Position numbers and translations under genes: made by a program. From the NCBI GenBank assembly GCA_050011775.1, contig JBEKIL010000012.1:1-64000 (forward strand): 64,000 bases of DNA, written 5' to 3'. Below are positions 53,738-61,233 of this stretch, piece by piece (the first letter of the stretch is position 1; each line of letters opens with the position of its first letter). The DNA comes from CAVZMI01 sp050011775 (GTDB lineage Bacteria; Bacteroidota; Ignavibacteria; UBA10030; CAVZMI01). The notes beneath the pieces are model-generated. The model worked only from the letters and a program-made list of their open reading frames with translations, did not search any database and had not been told where the DNA came from.

Positions 53738-54211
53738 ATGAAATCATCGGCCATTCTATTACTACTTTTTTTCTGTTCTACAACATGCGTAGAGGATGCG
53801 CATAGAATGAAAATAAAATATTTCAACAACGGACAATCTGGAATTGTCGAACTTAATAAGGATAATTCAAAAAAAGTATTTGATGAATTAAAGAATTTGA
53901 TTGAAGGAATCAACGACATGGCACGTCTTGTCGTTGATGAAGAGAGAATAGATGAATTAAGAAAGAACGATGAAGCACTGGAAATCGAATTCGACAATGA
54001 AATTGAATTCAACTCAAAAGAATTCGAACAATTGAAAATTAAAAAGATATTATTGCCTTTATCCGGCGATCTTGCGTATACCGAAGATGAAAGTGCCGCA
54101 GTAATTTTTCTCGGCTCTACCGCTTATGAACCAAATCCATACTTGAATCTAAACGGGAGATCACATATTTCCAATCTTATGAAAATCTTACCGGGTATTA
54201 AGAAAAAATAA
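53738..54211 (+). CDS. Small exported protein of unknown function
   Basis: 157 aa with an N-terminal hydrophobic segment containing Cys ('LFFCSTTC'), so possibly a lipoprotein. Rich in Glu, Asp, Asn and Lys, with a helical central part ('ELKNLIEGINDMARLVVDEE'). I do not recognise the family. It lies between a strong hairpin and the palindromic repeat array and is AT-rich compared with its neighbours. Confidence 0.5.
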   Translation: MKSSAILLLLFFCSTTCVEDAHRMKIKYFNNGQSGIVELNKDNSKKVFDELKNLIEGINDMARLVVDEERIDELRKNDEALEIEFDNEIEFNSKEFEQLKIKKILLPLSGDLAYTEDESAAVIFLGSTAYEPNPYLNLNGRSHISNLMKILPGIKKK

Positions 54212-54752
54212 ACTGCTACCGCCTTTCTTCTTCTCTATATTTCATACCCGTTCTCATTGCAGCATACGGCACAATTTCGAACGGATATCTGCTCTATCGA
54301 TATCCGGACTTTATTTTATACATTCACACTTTTCCGTCCCATTTTAACGAAATGGAAGTCGATTTGGGCTAGCCGAACGAAGTCCCGTGTGCAATTCGCG
54401 GGACGTAATTTGGCGACTGACTGCGCTCCTCCCCGGAGCTTCGTCAGTCAGGCTGATAAAGAGGGCCTGCCAAACGAAGCCTTGGCGTAGTTTGGCGACT
54501 GACCACGCTTCTACCGGAGCTTCGTCAGTCAATAATTGATTTTTACCTGCTTGACGAAGTCCCATATGTTTCTCGTGGGACGCAGTCAAGCGACTGACTA
54601 CGCTCCTCTCGGAGCTTCGTCAGTCAGGCTGATAAAGAGGGCCTGCCAAACGAAGCCTTAGCGTAGTTTGGCGACTGACTACGCTCCTCCCGGAGCTTCG
54701 TCAGTCAGGCTGATAAAGAGGGCCTGCCAAACGAAGCCTTGGCGTAGTTTGG

Positions 54753-54766
54753 CGGAGGGGCAGGGA
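54753..54766 (-). repeat. Duplicated 3' end of tRNA-Ser(CGA)
   Basis: 'cggaggggcaggga' is identical to 55480-55493, the discriminator, acceptor and first T-stem bases of tRNA-Ser(CGA). The identity continues unbroken into the adjoining Q, spacer and P repeats, and the copies are 727 bp apart. Confidence 0.7.
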
Positions 54767-54797
54767 CCGACTACGTCCCGTTTCCACCTACGTTCGC

Positions 54798-55082
54798 CTA
54801 CAGCGAACTTCGGTGGACAGACCGCGGGACTTCGTCGGTTAAAATTCTTTTTTTTAATATTGCTTTTCCAGATCCTGTCTTTAAATATTTCTCCAATTCT
54901 CTCGCCTTTGATTCTGATTTCACTGCAACATAAGCTGATATTTCTAAAGGTCGATATGCTTTGGTCGACTGAACAACACCATTATTATGTTCTAAGACTC
55001 GTCGATCCAAATTATTCGTTGATCCTATATAAATAAATCCCTTTCTGATATTTCTCAGAATATATACTTTCCAAATTAACAT
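54798..55082 (-). CDS. Small GIY-YIG nuclease-domain protein
   Basis: 94 aa, a stand-alone GIY-YIG domain of the UvrC/Slx1 superfamily. 'VYILRN' followed by 'FIYIGSTNNLDRRVLEHNNG' gives the GIY-YIG pair with the catalytic Arg, then 'YVAVKSESKARELEKYLKTG' and 'AILKKR'. The last ~16 codons run into a palindromic repeat unit, which supplies the stop codon and a Pro/Arg/Ser tail. Such proteins often sit near tRNA genes in this group; whether this one is active as a nuclease is unknown. Confidence 0.75.
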   Translation of the reverse strand: MLIWKVYILRNIRKGFIYIGSTNNLDRRVLEHNNGVVQSTKAYRPLEISAYVAVKSESKARELEKYLKTGSGKAILKKRILTDEVPRSVHRSSL

Positions 55083-55479
55083 AGCTTGGTCCTATCTCTT
55101 GAGGGGGCTTTAATAATAAGAACGAAAAGAGGTTACATATGAATGGGGTCGACTACGTTCCGTTTCACGGAACTTCGTCGACCAAGGCCTGCGTAACGAA
55201 GTTCCATCCCGTTGTTTCGGGATGGGACGCAGTCATGCGACTGACTGCGCTCCTCCCGGAGCTTCGTCAGTCAGGCTGATAAAGAGGGCCTGCCAAACGA
55301 AGCCTTGGCGCAGTTTGGCGACTGACTACGCTCCTCCCGGAGCTTCGTCAGTCAGGCTATAAAGAGGGCCTGCCAAACGAAGCCTTGGCGCAGTTTGGCG
55401 ACTGACTGCGCTCCTCCCGGAGCTTCGTCAGTCAGGCTGATAAAGAGGGCCTGCCAAACGAAGCCTTGGCGTAGTTTGG

Positions 55480-55566
55480 CGGAGGGGCAGGGATTCGAAC
55501 CCTGGGTACTCAGAAGAGTACACCGGTTTTCGAGACCGGCCTAATCGACCACTCTAGCACCCCTCC
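55480..55566 (-). tRNA. tRNA-Ser (CGA)
   Basis: 87 nt. Acceptor GGAGGGG/CCCCTCC, discriminator G, anticodon stem CCGGT/ACCGG with loop CTCGAAA, long variable arm, T-arm CAGGG-TTCGAAT-CCCTG. A palindromic repeat (Q unit) abuts its 3' end exactly. Confidence 0.95.
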
Positions 55567-55657
55567 ATTGAAAAAGGATATATAAATATATTACTTACAC
55601 TTCCGAAAAACAAGTAATATAACAGCTCGGATTTCCCATATTAGACTTTTTTTAAAT

Positions 55658-55965
55658 TCATACCCTGCAAAAGGAACTTCACACGTATTTAATTCTGTTA
55701 TTTATGATAATGGGGATCTGCGGCTCTTAAGCGCTCAGGGTATTGTCCGCGAACTTCACATTGGAGACTTTCGGACGAATTATGATGCACAGCTTGAAAA
55801 CCACCAACATTTTATCTGTACTCGATGGCATTCGATTCTTGATCTTGAGACTGTCAAAGGGTGGAATAAAGATCAGTATATTGAACGAAAATATAAGTGC
55901 AGCATTCTCTCACATTGGGTAAATTTTTTGGCATCTGTTATGTCTGTAAGATAGAATCTCGAACG
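55658..55965 (+). pseudogene. Decayed Fur/PerR-family regulator
   Basis: In one frame 'LLSAQGIVRELHIGDF', 'RTNYDAQLENHQHFIC' and 'ILDLETVKG' match the centre of PerR/Fur proteins ('GLIREL...FD...HYHFIC'). The frame then slips so that 'NFFGICYVCK' (the second CxxC of the family, near the end) is read in another frame. The N-terminal winged-helix portion has several stops, and the partner cysteine after 'FICT' is replaced. The gap 55567-55657 holds nothing else recognisable. It lies just upstream of two peroxiredoxin genes and rubrerythrin. Confidence 0.65.
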
Positions 55966-56119
55966 TCTGACTGTTCAGCGACCATAAAAAGAAAACGGCA
56001 AAAAGACAAGGAGCAAACTATCTTGAAAGGGAGGTTTTTTTTCCATATGTTTGGATTATATACTCGCTTCATGGACTCAATGCCATATCTATCACACATC
56101 ATCTATAGCGAGGTATACA

Positions 56120-56590
56120 ATGCCACTCAAAATCGGGGATAAAGCATCATCATTCACATTGATTGATACGGAGCGAAAACCTCGTTCTCTCTCTGAATTC
56201 CAGGGAAAGAAACTCGTTCTGGCTTTCTATCCAGGAGCTTTCACCGGTGTATGTCAAAAAGAATTCTGCACGTTCCGCGATTCAATGACAAACTTGGGTT
56301 CACTCAATGCCCAGATTGTCGGCATCAGTGTCGATAGTCCATTCGCTAATAAGGCCTTTGCCGCACAAAATAACCTTCCATTCCCGCTCTTAAGCGATTA
56401 TACACGTGCTGTCTCGGAACAATACGGCGGAGTTTATAAAGATTTCGCTGGACTAACCGGATACACCGCTTCAAAGCGGGCAGTATTTGTTATTGATCCA
56501 CTGGGAGTGATTAAATATGTCTGGATTTCAGAAAATCCCGGCGTAGAACCAAATTACAACGAAATCAACAATATACTCGGCTCTATCTAA
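56120..56590 (+). CDS. Peroxiredoxin (AhpE/Prx-like)
   Basis: 156 aa from ATG 56120 after 'gcgagg'; an upstream in-frame ATG at 56051 adds unrelated residues. Thioredoxin-fold thiol peroxidase. The peroxidatic Cys is C45 in 'PGAFTGVC', the next Cys is C50, and 'GISVDSPFANKAF' and 'LLSDYTRAVSEQYG' are typical. Reduces H2O2 and organic hydroperoxides. 26 bases before a second, BCP-type peroxiredoxin. Confidence 0.88.
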   Translation: MPLKIGDKASSFTLIDTERKPRSLSEFQGKKLVLAFYPGAFTGVCQKEFCTFRDSMTNLGSLNAQIVGISVDSPFANKAFAAQNNLPFPLLSDYTRAVSEQYGGVYKDFAGLTGYTASKRAVFVIDPLGVIKYVWISENPGVEPNYNEINNILGSI

Positions 56591-56616
56591 TGCCGAAATA
56601 AATAAGGATCACTGAT

Positions 56617-57072
56617 ATGCTGACAGTAGGGAAGAAAGCACCCGCGTTTACCTTACCCGATCAAGAAGGCAAAAAGGTATCGCTGAAGGATTTCAAAGGG
56701 AAAAAGCTCGTACTTTATTTCTACCCAAAAGATGATACACCGGGGTGTACAACAGAAGCCTGCTCCTTCCGTGATAATATGAGACTTGTTACATCGAAAA
56801 AAACCAATATTGTTGGTATAAGCATCGATAGCGTTCAATCGCATAAGAGATTCCAGACAAAATATGCGCTTCCGTTTCCACTCCTGAGCGATGAATCGAA
56901 GAAAATTGTAAAACTCTATGGTGTATGGAAAGAAAAAAACATGTACGGAAAGAAGTATATGGGAATAGAACGAACTACTTTTATTATCGATGAGAACGGA
57001 GTAATTATACATATCTTTATAAAAGTAAAAGTCGATGGACATATCGATAAAGTACTTGAAGTGATATCATGA
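56617..57072 (+). CDS. bcp: Thiol peroxidase of BCP type
   Basis: 151 aa. Peroxidatic C44 and resolving C49 in 'TPGCTTEACSFRD', 'YFYPKDDTPG', 'GISIDSVQSHKRF' and 'LPFPLLSDESKKIVKLYGVW' are diagnostic. Reduced by thioredoxin. Second of two adjacent, related peroxiredoxins. Confidence 0.93.
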   Translation: MLTVGKKAPAFTLPDQEGKKVSLKDFKGKKLVLYFYPKDDTPGCTTEACSFRDNMRLVTSKKTNIVGISIDSVQSHKRFQTKYALPFPLLSDESKKIVKLYGVWKEKNMYGKKYMGIERTTFIIDENGVIIHIFIKVKVDGHIDKVLEVIS

Positions 57073-57119
57073 TTATTAAATATCAGAACAAATTATAATT
57101 TTTACTGAAAGGAATGTCT

Positions 57120-57542
57120 ATGGCATCATTAAAGGATTCAAAGACGCTGGTGAATCTGAAGGAGGGATTCGCTGGAGAGAGTCAAGCAAACCGGCGATAC
57201 CTGTATTTTGCACGGAAAGCAGATACCGAGGGGTATCCTGATGTCGCAGGTGTATTCAGGGATACGGCAGAAGGTGAGACCGGACATGCATTCGGGCATT
57301 TCGAGTTTATGGAAGAAATCGGCGATCCTGTGACAAATGAACCAGTCGGTGATGCAAAGGCGAATTTGAAATCAGCAATTGCGGGTGAAACATATGAATA
57401 TACTGAAATGTATCCCGGATTTGCCAAAACTGCGCGGGCCGAAGGGTTCGATGAAATTTCCGAATGGTTCGAGACTCTCGCCCGGGCAGAGAAATCACAT
57501 GCAGGACGGTTCACAAAAGCGTTGGAGAGTCTTAAGGGATAG
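57120..57542 (+). CDS. Rubrerythrin (single-domain, no rubredoxin tail)
   Basis: 140 aa from ATG 57120 (six bases after 'aaagga'; ATG 57114 is too close to it). Four-helix di-iron domain: 'EGFAGESQANRRYLYFARKA', 'DTAEGETGHAFGHFEF', 'AIAGETYEYTEMYPGFAKTA' and 'LARAEKSHAGRF' provide the Glu/His ligands. The C-terminal rubredoxin-like Cys4 domain is absent. Reduces peroxide in the cytoplasm. The leader holds a palindrome 'aattataatt' (57091-57100) that resembles half a PerR-type box. Confidence 0.92.
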   Translation: MASLKDSKTLVNLKEGFAGESQANRRYLYFARKADTEGYPDVAGVFRDTAEGETGHAFGHFEFMEEIGDPVTNEPVGDAKANLKSAIAGETYEYTEMYPGFAKTARAEGFDEISEWFETLARAEKSHAGRFTKALESLKG

Positions 57543-57645
57543 TTGTAAAATTTTAGTGTAGAGGGTAGGGTTGTGCTTGTGAGTTAATGGTTGAACTGTC
57601 CAGTCCAACCCTTTTATTTTATATTTATTCGGAGAAAATGTATCG

Positions 57646-58914
57646 ATGAATTTCGATCCACAGAAAGAAGAATTCTGGGATAATACTCTTTTCCAAAAAG
57701 AGCTGGATAGAATTTTTGATATCTGTAACGGTTGCCGGCTTTGTTATAATCTTTGTCCTTCTTTTGAAGTGCTATTTAAAAAGATCGATGAATTGGATAT
57801 AGAAGCTTCAAAAGTTCCGCTCGAAGTAAAGAACGAAGTGATTGATCTTTGTTATGAATGCAAACTTTGTTATCCGAAATGCCCTTACACACCACCCCAT
57901 CACTATGAGCTTGATTTCCCCCGACTTATGCTTCGGGCACGTGCAATTCGTACACGAGAAAAAGGTGTACATATTCAGGATAAATTCCTTGGTAAAACGG
58001 ACTTGATCGGTGCAATCGGAAGTACTTTCCCCGGCATTATGAATTGGGCAAACGAGAACCAAATAACACGCTCGTTGATGCATGCGACTGTCGGTATTCA
58101 TAAGCATAGGAATCTTCCCAAGTATCACGGGGTGACTTTTATTGAATGGTATCGAAAACATAGGCGTTCAGAAGATAGGGACTACACAAACGGCAAAGTA
58201 GCCCTTTTTTATACATGCACGGTCAATTACAACAATCCGGATATTGGCATTGCCACTGTAGAGGTTCTCGAACGAAATAGAATCGATGTCATCGTACCCG
58301 AGCAGCGTTGCTGTGGAATGCCTGCGCTCGACGGGGGTGACATCGCTGCAGCACAGGAAATGATCGACTTTAATACCCGGTCCTTTCAATCGTATGTCGA
58401 TGCGGGGTATACGATCGTCGTACCGGGGCCTACGTGCAGCTATATGATGAAACAAGAATATCCATATCTGGGTAGAATCGAAGGAACGAAGAGAATCTCG
58501 GCTAATACGCTTGACATTTGTGAATATTTAATGAAACTTCATAAAGAGAAGAAACTCGATACGGCATTTTCTGCCCCGCAGGGAAAGATTGCTTACCACC
58601 TTGCGTGTCATCTTAAAGCGCAAAATATCGGATTCAAGTCGAAAGAATTGATGTCGTTAATCCCCGGGACAGAGATCGAGTTGATCCAAAAGTGTTCCGC
58701 AGTGGATGGAACGTGGGGATTGAAAAAGGAATATTATGAGCTTTCATTGAAGGTTGCCCGATCTCTTTTTGAGAGGATCGAAAAAGCTCAACCGGCGACG
58801 GTCGTCTCTGATTGCCCGCTTGCCGGACTTCAGATCGAACAGGGGACCGGACATTCTTTCAAACATCCAATTCAGGTGGTTCGCGCCGCATACGGGATAG
58901 CCGGCAAAGGGTAG
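57646..58914 (+). CDS. GlpC-like iron-sulfur protein
   Basis: 422 aa. Two 4Fe-4S motifs at the N-terminus, 'CNGCRLCYNLCP' and 'CYECKLCYPKCP', then two CCG-type domains: 'EQRCCGMPALDGGD' and 'HLACHLKAQNIG', followed by a variant second half 'QKCSAVDGTWGLKKEYY'. It resembles the heterodisulfide-reductase HdrB/GlpC family but has no adjacent dehydrogenase. In many bacteria this protein sits between a rubrerythrin and a DUF3501 gene, exactly as here, so electron delivery to rubrerythrin is a reasonable inference. Confidence 0.82.
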   Translation: MNFDPQKEEFWDNTLFQKELDRIFDICNGCRLCYNLCPSFEVLFKKIDELDIEASKVPLEVKNEVIDLCYECKLCYPKCPYTPPHHYELDFPRLMLRARAIRTREKGVHIQDKFLGKTDLIGAIGSTFPGIMNWANENQITRSLMHATVGIHKHRNLPKYHGVTFIEWYRKHRRSEDRDYTNGKVALFYTCTVNYNNPDIGIATVEVLERNRIDVIVPEQRCCGMPALDGGDIAAAQEMIDFNTRSFQSYVDAGYTIVVPGPTCSYMMKQEYPYLGRIEGTKRISANTLDICEYLMKLHKEKKLDTAFSAPQGKIAYHLACHLKAQNIGFKSKELMSLIPGTEIELIQKCSAVDGTWGLKKEYYELSLKVARSLFERIEKAQPATVVSDCPLAGLQIEQGTGHSFKHPIQVVRAAYGIAGKG

Positions 58915-58920
58915 GAAAGT

Positions 58921-59505
58921 ATGCAGAAAATAAGCAGAAAAGACATACTGGATATTCTCGAGTACGAAAAAATACGGCCTGAAATCAGAAAAAAAATCAT
59001 CGATTTGAAAAAACGCCGCCGTGTCGCCGTGGGACCAAAGGTTACCATGATGTTTGAAAATAAAGAAACAGTGAAATTTCAAATTCAGGAAATGCTTCGC
59101 ATTGAACGAATCGTCGATGAAGAGTTCATTAAACAAGAAATAGAAACATACAACGCTCTCATACCTAATGACAATGAGCTTAGTGCTTCATTGTTTATAG
59201 AAATCACGGAAAAAGAAAAGATAAAACCTGAATTGGATAAGCTTCTGGGACTTGAGAAGAACTCCGTATTTCTAAAGATCGGACGTCATCTGATCTCCGG
59301 GTACTTTGATGAAGCGCAATTCTCAGATTCCCGAATTAGTGCGGTGCAGTATATTCGATTTCCCTTCACTCCACAGCAAATTCACGAGATGAGTAATTTT
59401 AATGAACCTACATCGGTCGTTATCAATCACCCGACGTATAAATATGACGCCGAGATACCGCTGGCTGTTCGTACCTCGATTATTGATGATTTTGGAGTAG
59501 AATAA
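58921..59505 (+). CDS. DUF3501 family protein
   Basis: 194 aa, soluble. Starts 'ISRKDILDILEYEKIRPEIR' and contains 'RVAVGPKVTMMFENKETVKFQIQEML' (quoted in part) and 'FPFTPQQ', the DUF3501 pattern. Function unknown. Third member of the rubrerythrin/GlpC-like/DUF3501 set. Its stop shares one base with the start of the PTPS gene. Confidence 0.75.
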   Translation: MQKISRKDILDILEYEKIRPEIRKKIIDLKKRRRVAVGPKVTMMFENKETVKFQIQEMLRIERIVDEEFIKQEIETYNALIPNDNELSASLFIEITEKEKIKPELDKLLGLEKNSVFLKIGRHLISGYFDEAQFSDSRISAVQYIRFPFTPQQIHEMSNFNEPTSVVINHPTYKYDAEIPLAVRTSIIDDFGVE

Positions 59506-59912
59506 TGATTTATCTCACACGACGTGCTTTTTTTTGTGCCGGACACCGGCTTCATAATCCGGCATTCAGCGATGAAGAAAATGCCCGTGTTTTCGGTCAG
59601 TGTAATAATCCGAATTTTCATGGACACAATTACACGATGGAAGTTACAATCGCTGGAGAACCCGATCCTCAAACAGGGATGGTGATGGATCTCAAAGATT
59701 TGAAAACTCTGATCGATCGGGAAATTATCGATCTGGTCGATCATAAGAACCTTAATCTCGATGTCGGTTTTCTCAATGGGATTATCCCATCAGCCGAAAA
59801 TATCGCACGCGCCTTCTGGAAAATACTTGAACCAAAAATCAAAAAAGGAAAACTCACCAGTATCCGTTTGCTGGAATCGGAAAATAATATCATAGAATAC
59901 CGGGGTACATAA
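59505..59912 (+). CDS. 6-pyruvoyl-tetrahydropterin synthase-like protein
   Basis: 135 aa. Zinc ligands H14, H39 and H41 ('GHRLHNP', 'FHGHNY'); catalytic C33 in 'GQCNNPNFHGH'; D79-H80 in 'LVDHKNLNLDV'. The segments 'CNNPN.HGHNY', 'DPQTGMVMDLKDL' and 'ESENNIIEYRG' closely follow the animal-type PTPS sequence rather than the QueD type (C-x3-HGH). It should convert 7,8-dihydroneopterin triphosphate to 6-pyruvoyl-tetrahydropterin. Followed directly by folE. Confidence 0.82.
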   Translation: MIYLTRRAFFCAGHRLHNPAFSDEENARVFGQCNNPNFHGHNYTMEVTIAGEPDPQTGMVMDLKDLKTLIDREIIDLVDHKNLNLDVGFLNGIIPSAENIARAFWKILEPKIKKGKLTSIRLLESENNIIEYRGT

Positions 59913-59915
59913 CCC

Positions 59916-60497
59916 ATGACAACCGAACATTCGAAAGCGGGATTCGAAAAAGCCATCGAACAGCTTCTTGTGCACATCGGCGAAGATCCTGGCCGTGAAG
60001 GGCTCCTTCGTACACCGCATCGCGTGGCAAAAGCATATCAATTTCTTACATCTGGGTATTCCCAGGATATCAATGCAATACTCAGCAAGGCGATATTCAG
60101 GGAAAAATATAATGAGATGGTGATTGTGAAAGACATTGATTTTTTCAGTCTCTGTGAGCATCATCTTCTCCCGTTTTTCGGGAAGGTGCATATTGCCTAT
60201 ATCCCTAAGGGCAAAATTGTCGGACTGAGCAAGCTTCCCCGGATTGTCGAAGTCTTTGCCAGGCGGCTTCAGGTACAGGAGCGAATGACGCAACAGATCG
60301 CCGAGACTCTGTACACTGCCCTGAAGCCAGCCGGCGTGGCAGTGGTGATTGAAGCCCGGCATTTGTGTATGATGATGAGGGGCGTCGAAAAGCAAAACTC
60401 CATTGCAACGACAAGTGCAATGCTTGGAGAATTCCACGAAGACAATAAAACGAGGGCAGAGTTCCTCAATCTCATAAAGAATTCCTTAATGCAATGA
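59916..60497 (+). CDS. folE: GTP cyclohydrolase I
   Basis: 193 aa, type I. Opens GTP to 7,8-dihydroneopterin triphosphate. Zinc ligands in 'SLCEHHLLPFFGKVHIAYIP' and 'HLCMMMRGVEKQNS'; 'REGLLRTPHRVAKAY' is the usual N-terminal block. Supplies the pterin precursor to the gene just upstream and to folate synthesis. Confidence 0.96.
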   Translation: MTTEHSKAGFEKAIEQLLVHIGEDPGREGLLRTPHRVAKAYQFLTSGYSQDINAILSKAIFREKYNEMVIVKDIDFFSLCEHHLLPFFGKVHIAYIPKGKIVGLSKLPRIVEVFARRLQVQERMTQQIAETLYTALKPAGVAVVIEARHLCMMMRGVEKQNSIATTSAMLGEFHEDNKTRAEFLNLIKNSLMQ

Positions 60498-61204
60498 GTA
60501 CTCCCGTTGTATGGATTACCGGGGCAAGTCGGGGGATAGGACGTGCTACCGCTATTAATTTTGCACGGGATGGTGCGATTGTAGCTCTCACCGCTCGTTC
60601 CCACACAGATCTCGACATACTTCAAAAAGAACTTACACTGAAAGGCTTCCGTGCCGTTGCGGTTCCATGTGATATGACAAGTGCCACCGGGATAAATTCG
60701 GCGCATGCATACATCGTTGAGGAAATCGGAACGATCGACGTTCTTGTTAATAATGCAGGTATATCCGCGTTCAAATCATTCATCGATACATCGATCGAGG
60801 AATTTGATGCGATTCTCAATACAAATTTTCGTGGTGCGGTTATAGCGACTAAGGCAGTACTTCCTTCAATGATCGAGCAGAAAAAAGGACATATCTTTAA
60901 TATTATTTCGATTACTGCCCGCAAGCTCTTTATCAATTCAGCTGCCTATGCTGCTTCAAAGGCTTCTCTAGCGACTGCAATGGATGTCCTCCGGGAGGAG
61001 GTGCGGGGAGCAGGCATTAAAGTAGTCAACATCATACCGGGTGCAACAGATACCGCAATATGGCCGCAGAAAGTTCGTGAGAAATACAGGGATAAAATGT
61101 TGCAGCCCCAAATCGTTGCCGATACGATCCTTACGATCTATCATCAGTCCCCGGAAGTGAGCGTGGAAGAAATCATCATTCGCCCTCCCGGGGGAGATTT
61201 ATGA
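60494..61204 (+). CDS. Short-chain dehydrogenase, sepiapterin-reductase-like
   Basis: 236 aa. Rossmann motif 'TGASRGIG' (9-16), 'NNAG' (~87), catalytic Ser139, Tyr152 and Lys156 ('YAASK'). The C-terminal 'VEEIIIRPPGGDL' closely resembles the end of the Chlorobium sepiapterin reductase as I recall it. With folE and PTPS it completes a route to tetrahydrobiopterin. A fatty-acid or sugar reductase remains possible. ATGA overlap with folE. Confidence 0.75.
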   Translation: MSTPVVWITGASRGIGRATAINFARDGAIVALTARSHTDLDILQKELTLKGFRAVAVPCDMTSATGINSAHAYIVEEIGTIDVLVNNAGISAFKSFIDTSIEEFDAILNTNFRGAVIATKAVLPSMIEQKKGHIFNIISITARKLFINSAAYAASKASLATAMDVLREEVRGAGIKVVNIIPGATDTAIWPQKVREKYRDKMLQPQIVADTILTIYHQSPEVSVEEIIIRPPGGDL

Positions 61205-61233
61205 AACGATGAATCCGCGCATCTGTCGATCAT

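Larger units (their letters stand above)
54371..55480. repeat. Array of palindromic repeats with conserved GAA/GTA internal loop
   Basis: Nineteen or so foldback units, all of the form stem X - GAA - stem Y - loop - Y' - GTA (or GCA) - X', on one strand or the other. The main two alternate with a period of 80-82 bp. P (X=GACTGAC) occurs at 54415, 54497, 54592, 54673, 55239, 55320 and 55400; Q (X=GCCAAAC) at 54469, 54645, 54726, 55292, 55372 and 55453. Single copies with other stems lie at 54372 (GCCGAAC), 54549 (GCTTGAC), 54766 (ACCGAC), 54784 (CCACC), 55147 (GGTCGAC) and 55191 (GCGTAAC). P and Q are joined by an 'aggctgataaagagggcc' spacer. The array is interrupted at 54840-55146 by the GIY-YIG gene. 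No protein is supported inside the palindromes. Confidence 0.8.

Noticed and set aside
54257..55036. Plus-strand open frames running through the palindromic repeats
   Set aside because: They are made of repeat sequence, have no ribosome binding site, and overlap the well-supported GIY-YIG gene on the other strand.
54371..55480. CRISPR array, because of regular 80-bp spacing
   Set aside because: The units are two alternating palindromes with a fixed spacer and no variable spacers; no cas gene is present.
55897..56142. 81-aa frame upstream of the first peroxiredoxin
   Set aside because: Its first part is the shifted end of the Fur/PerR remnant; it has no ribosome binding site and overlaps the peroxiredoxin start.
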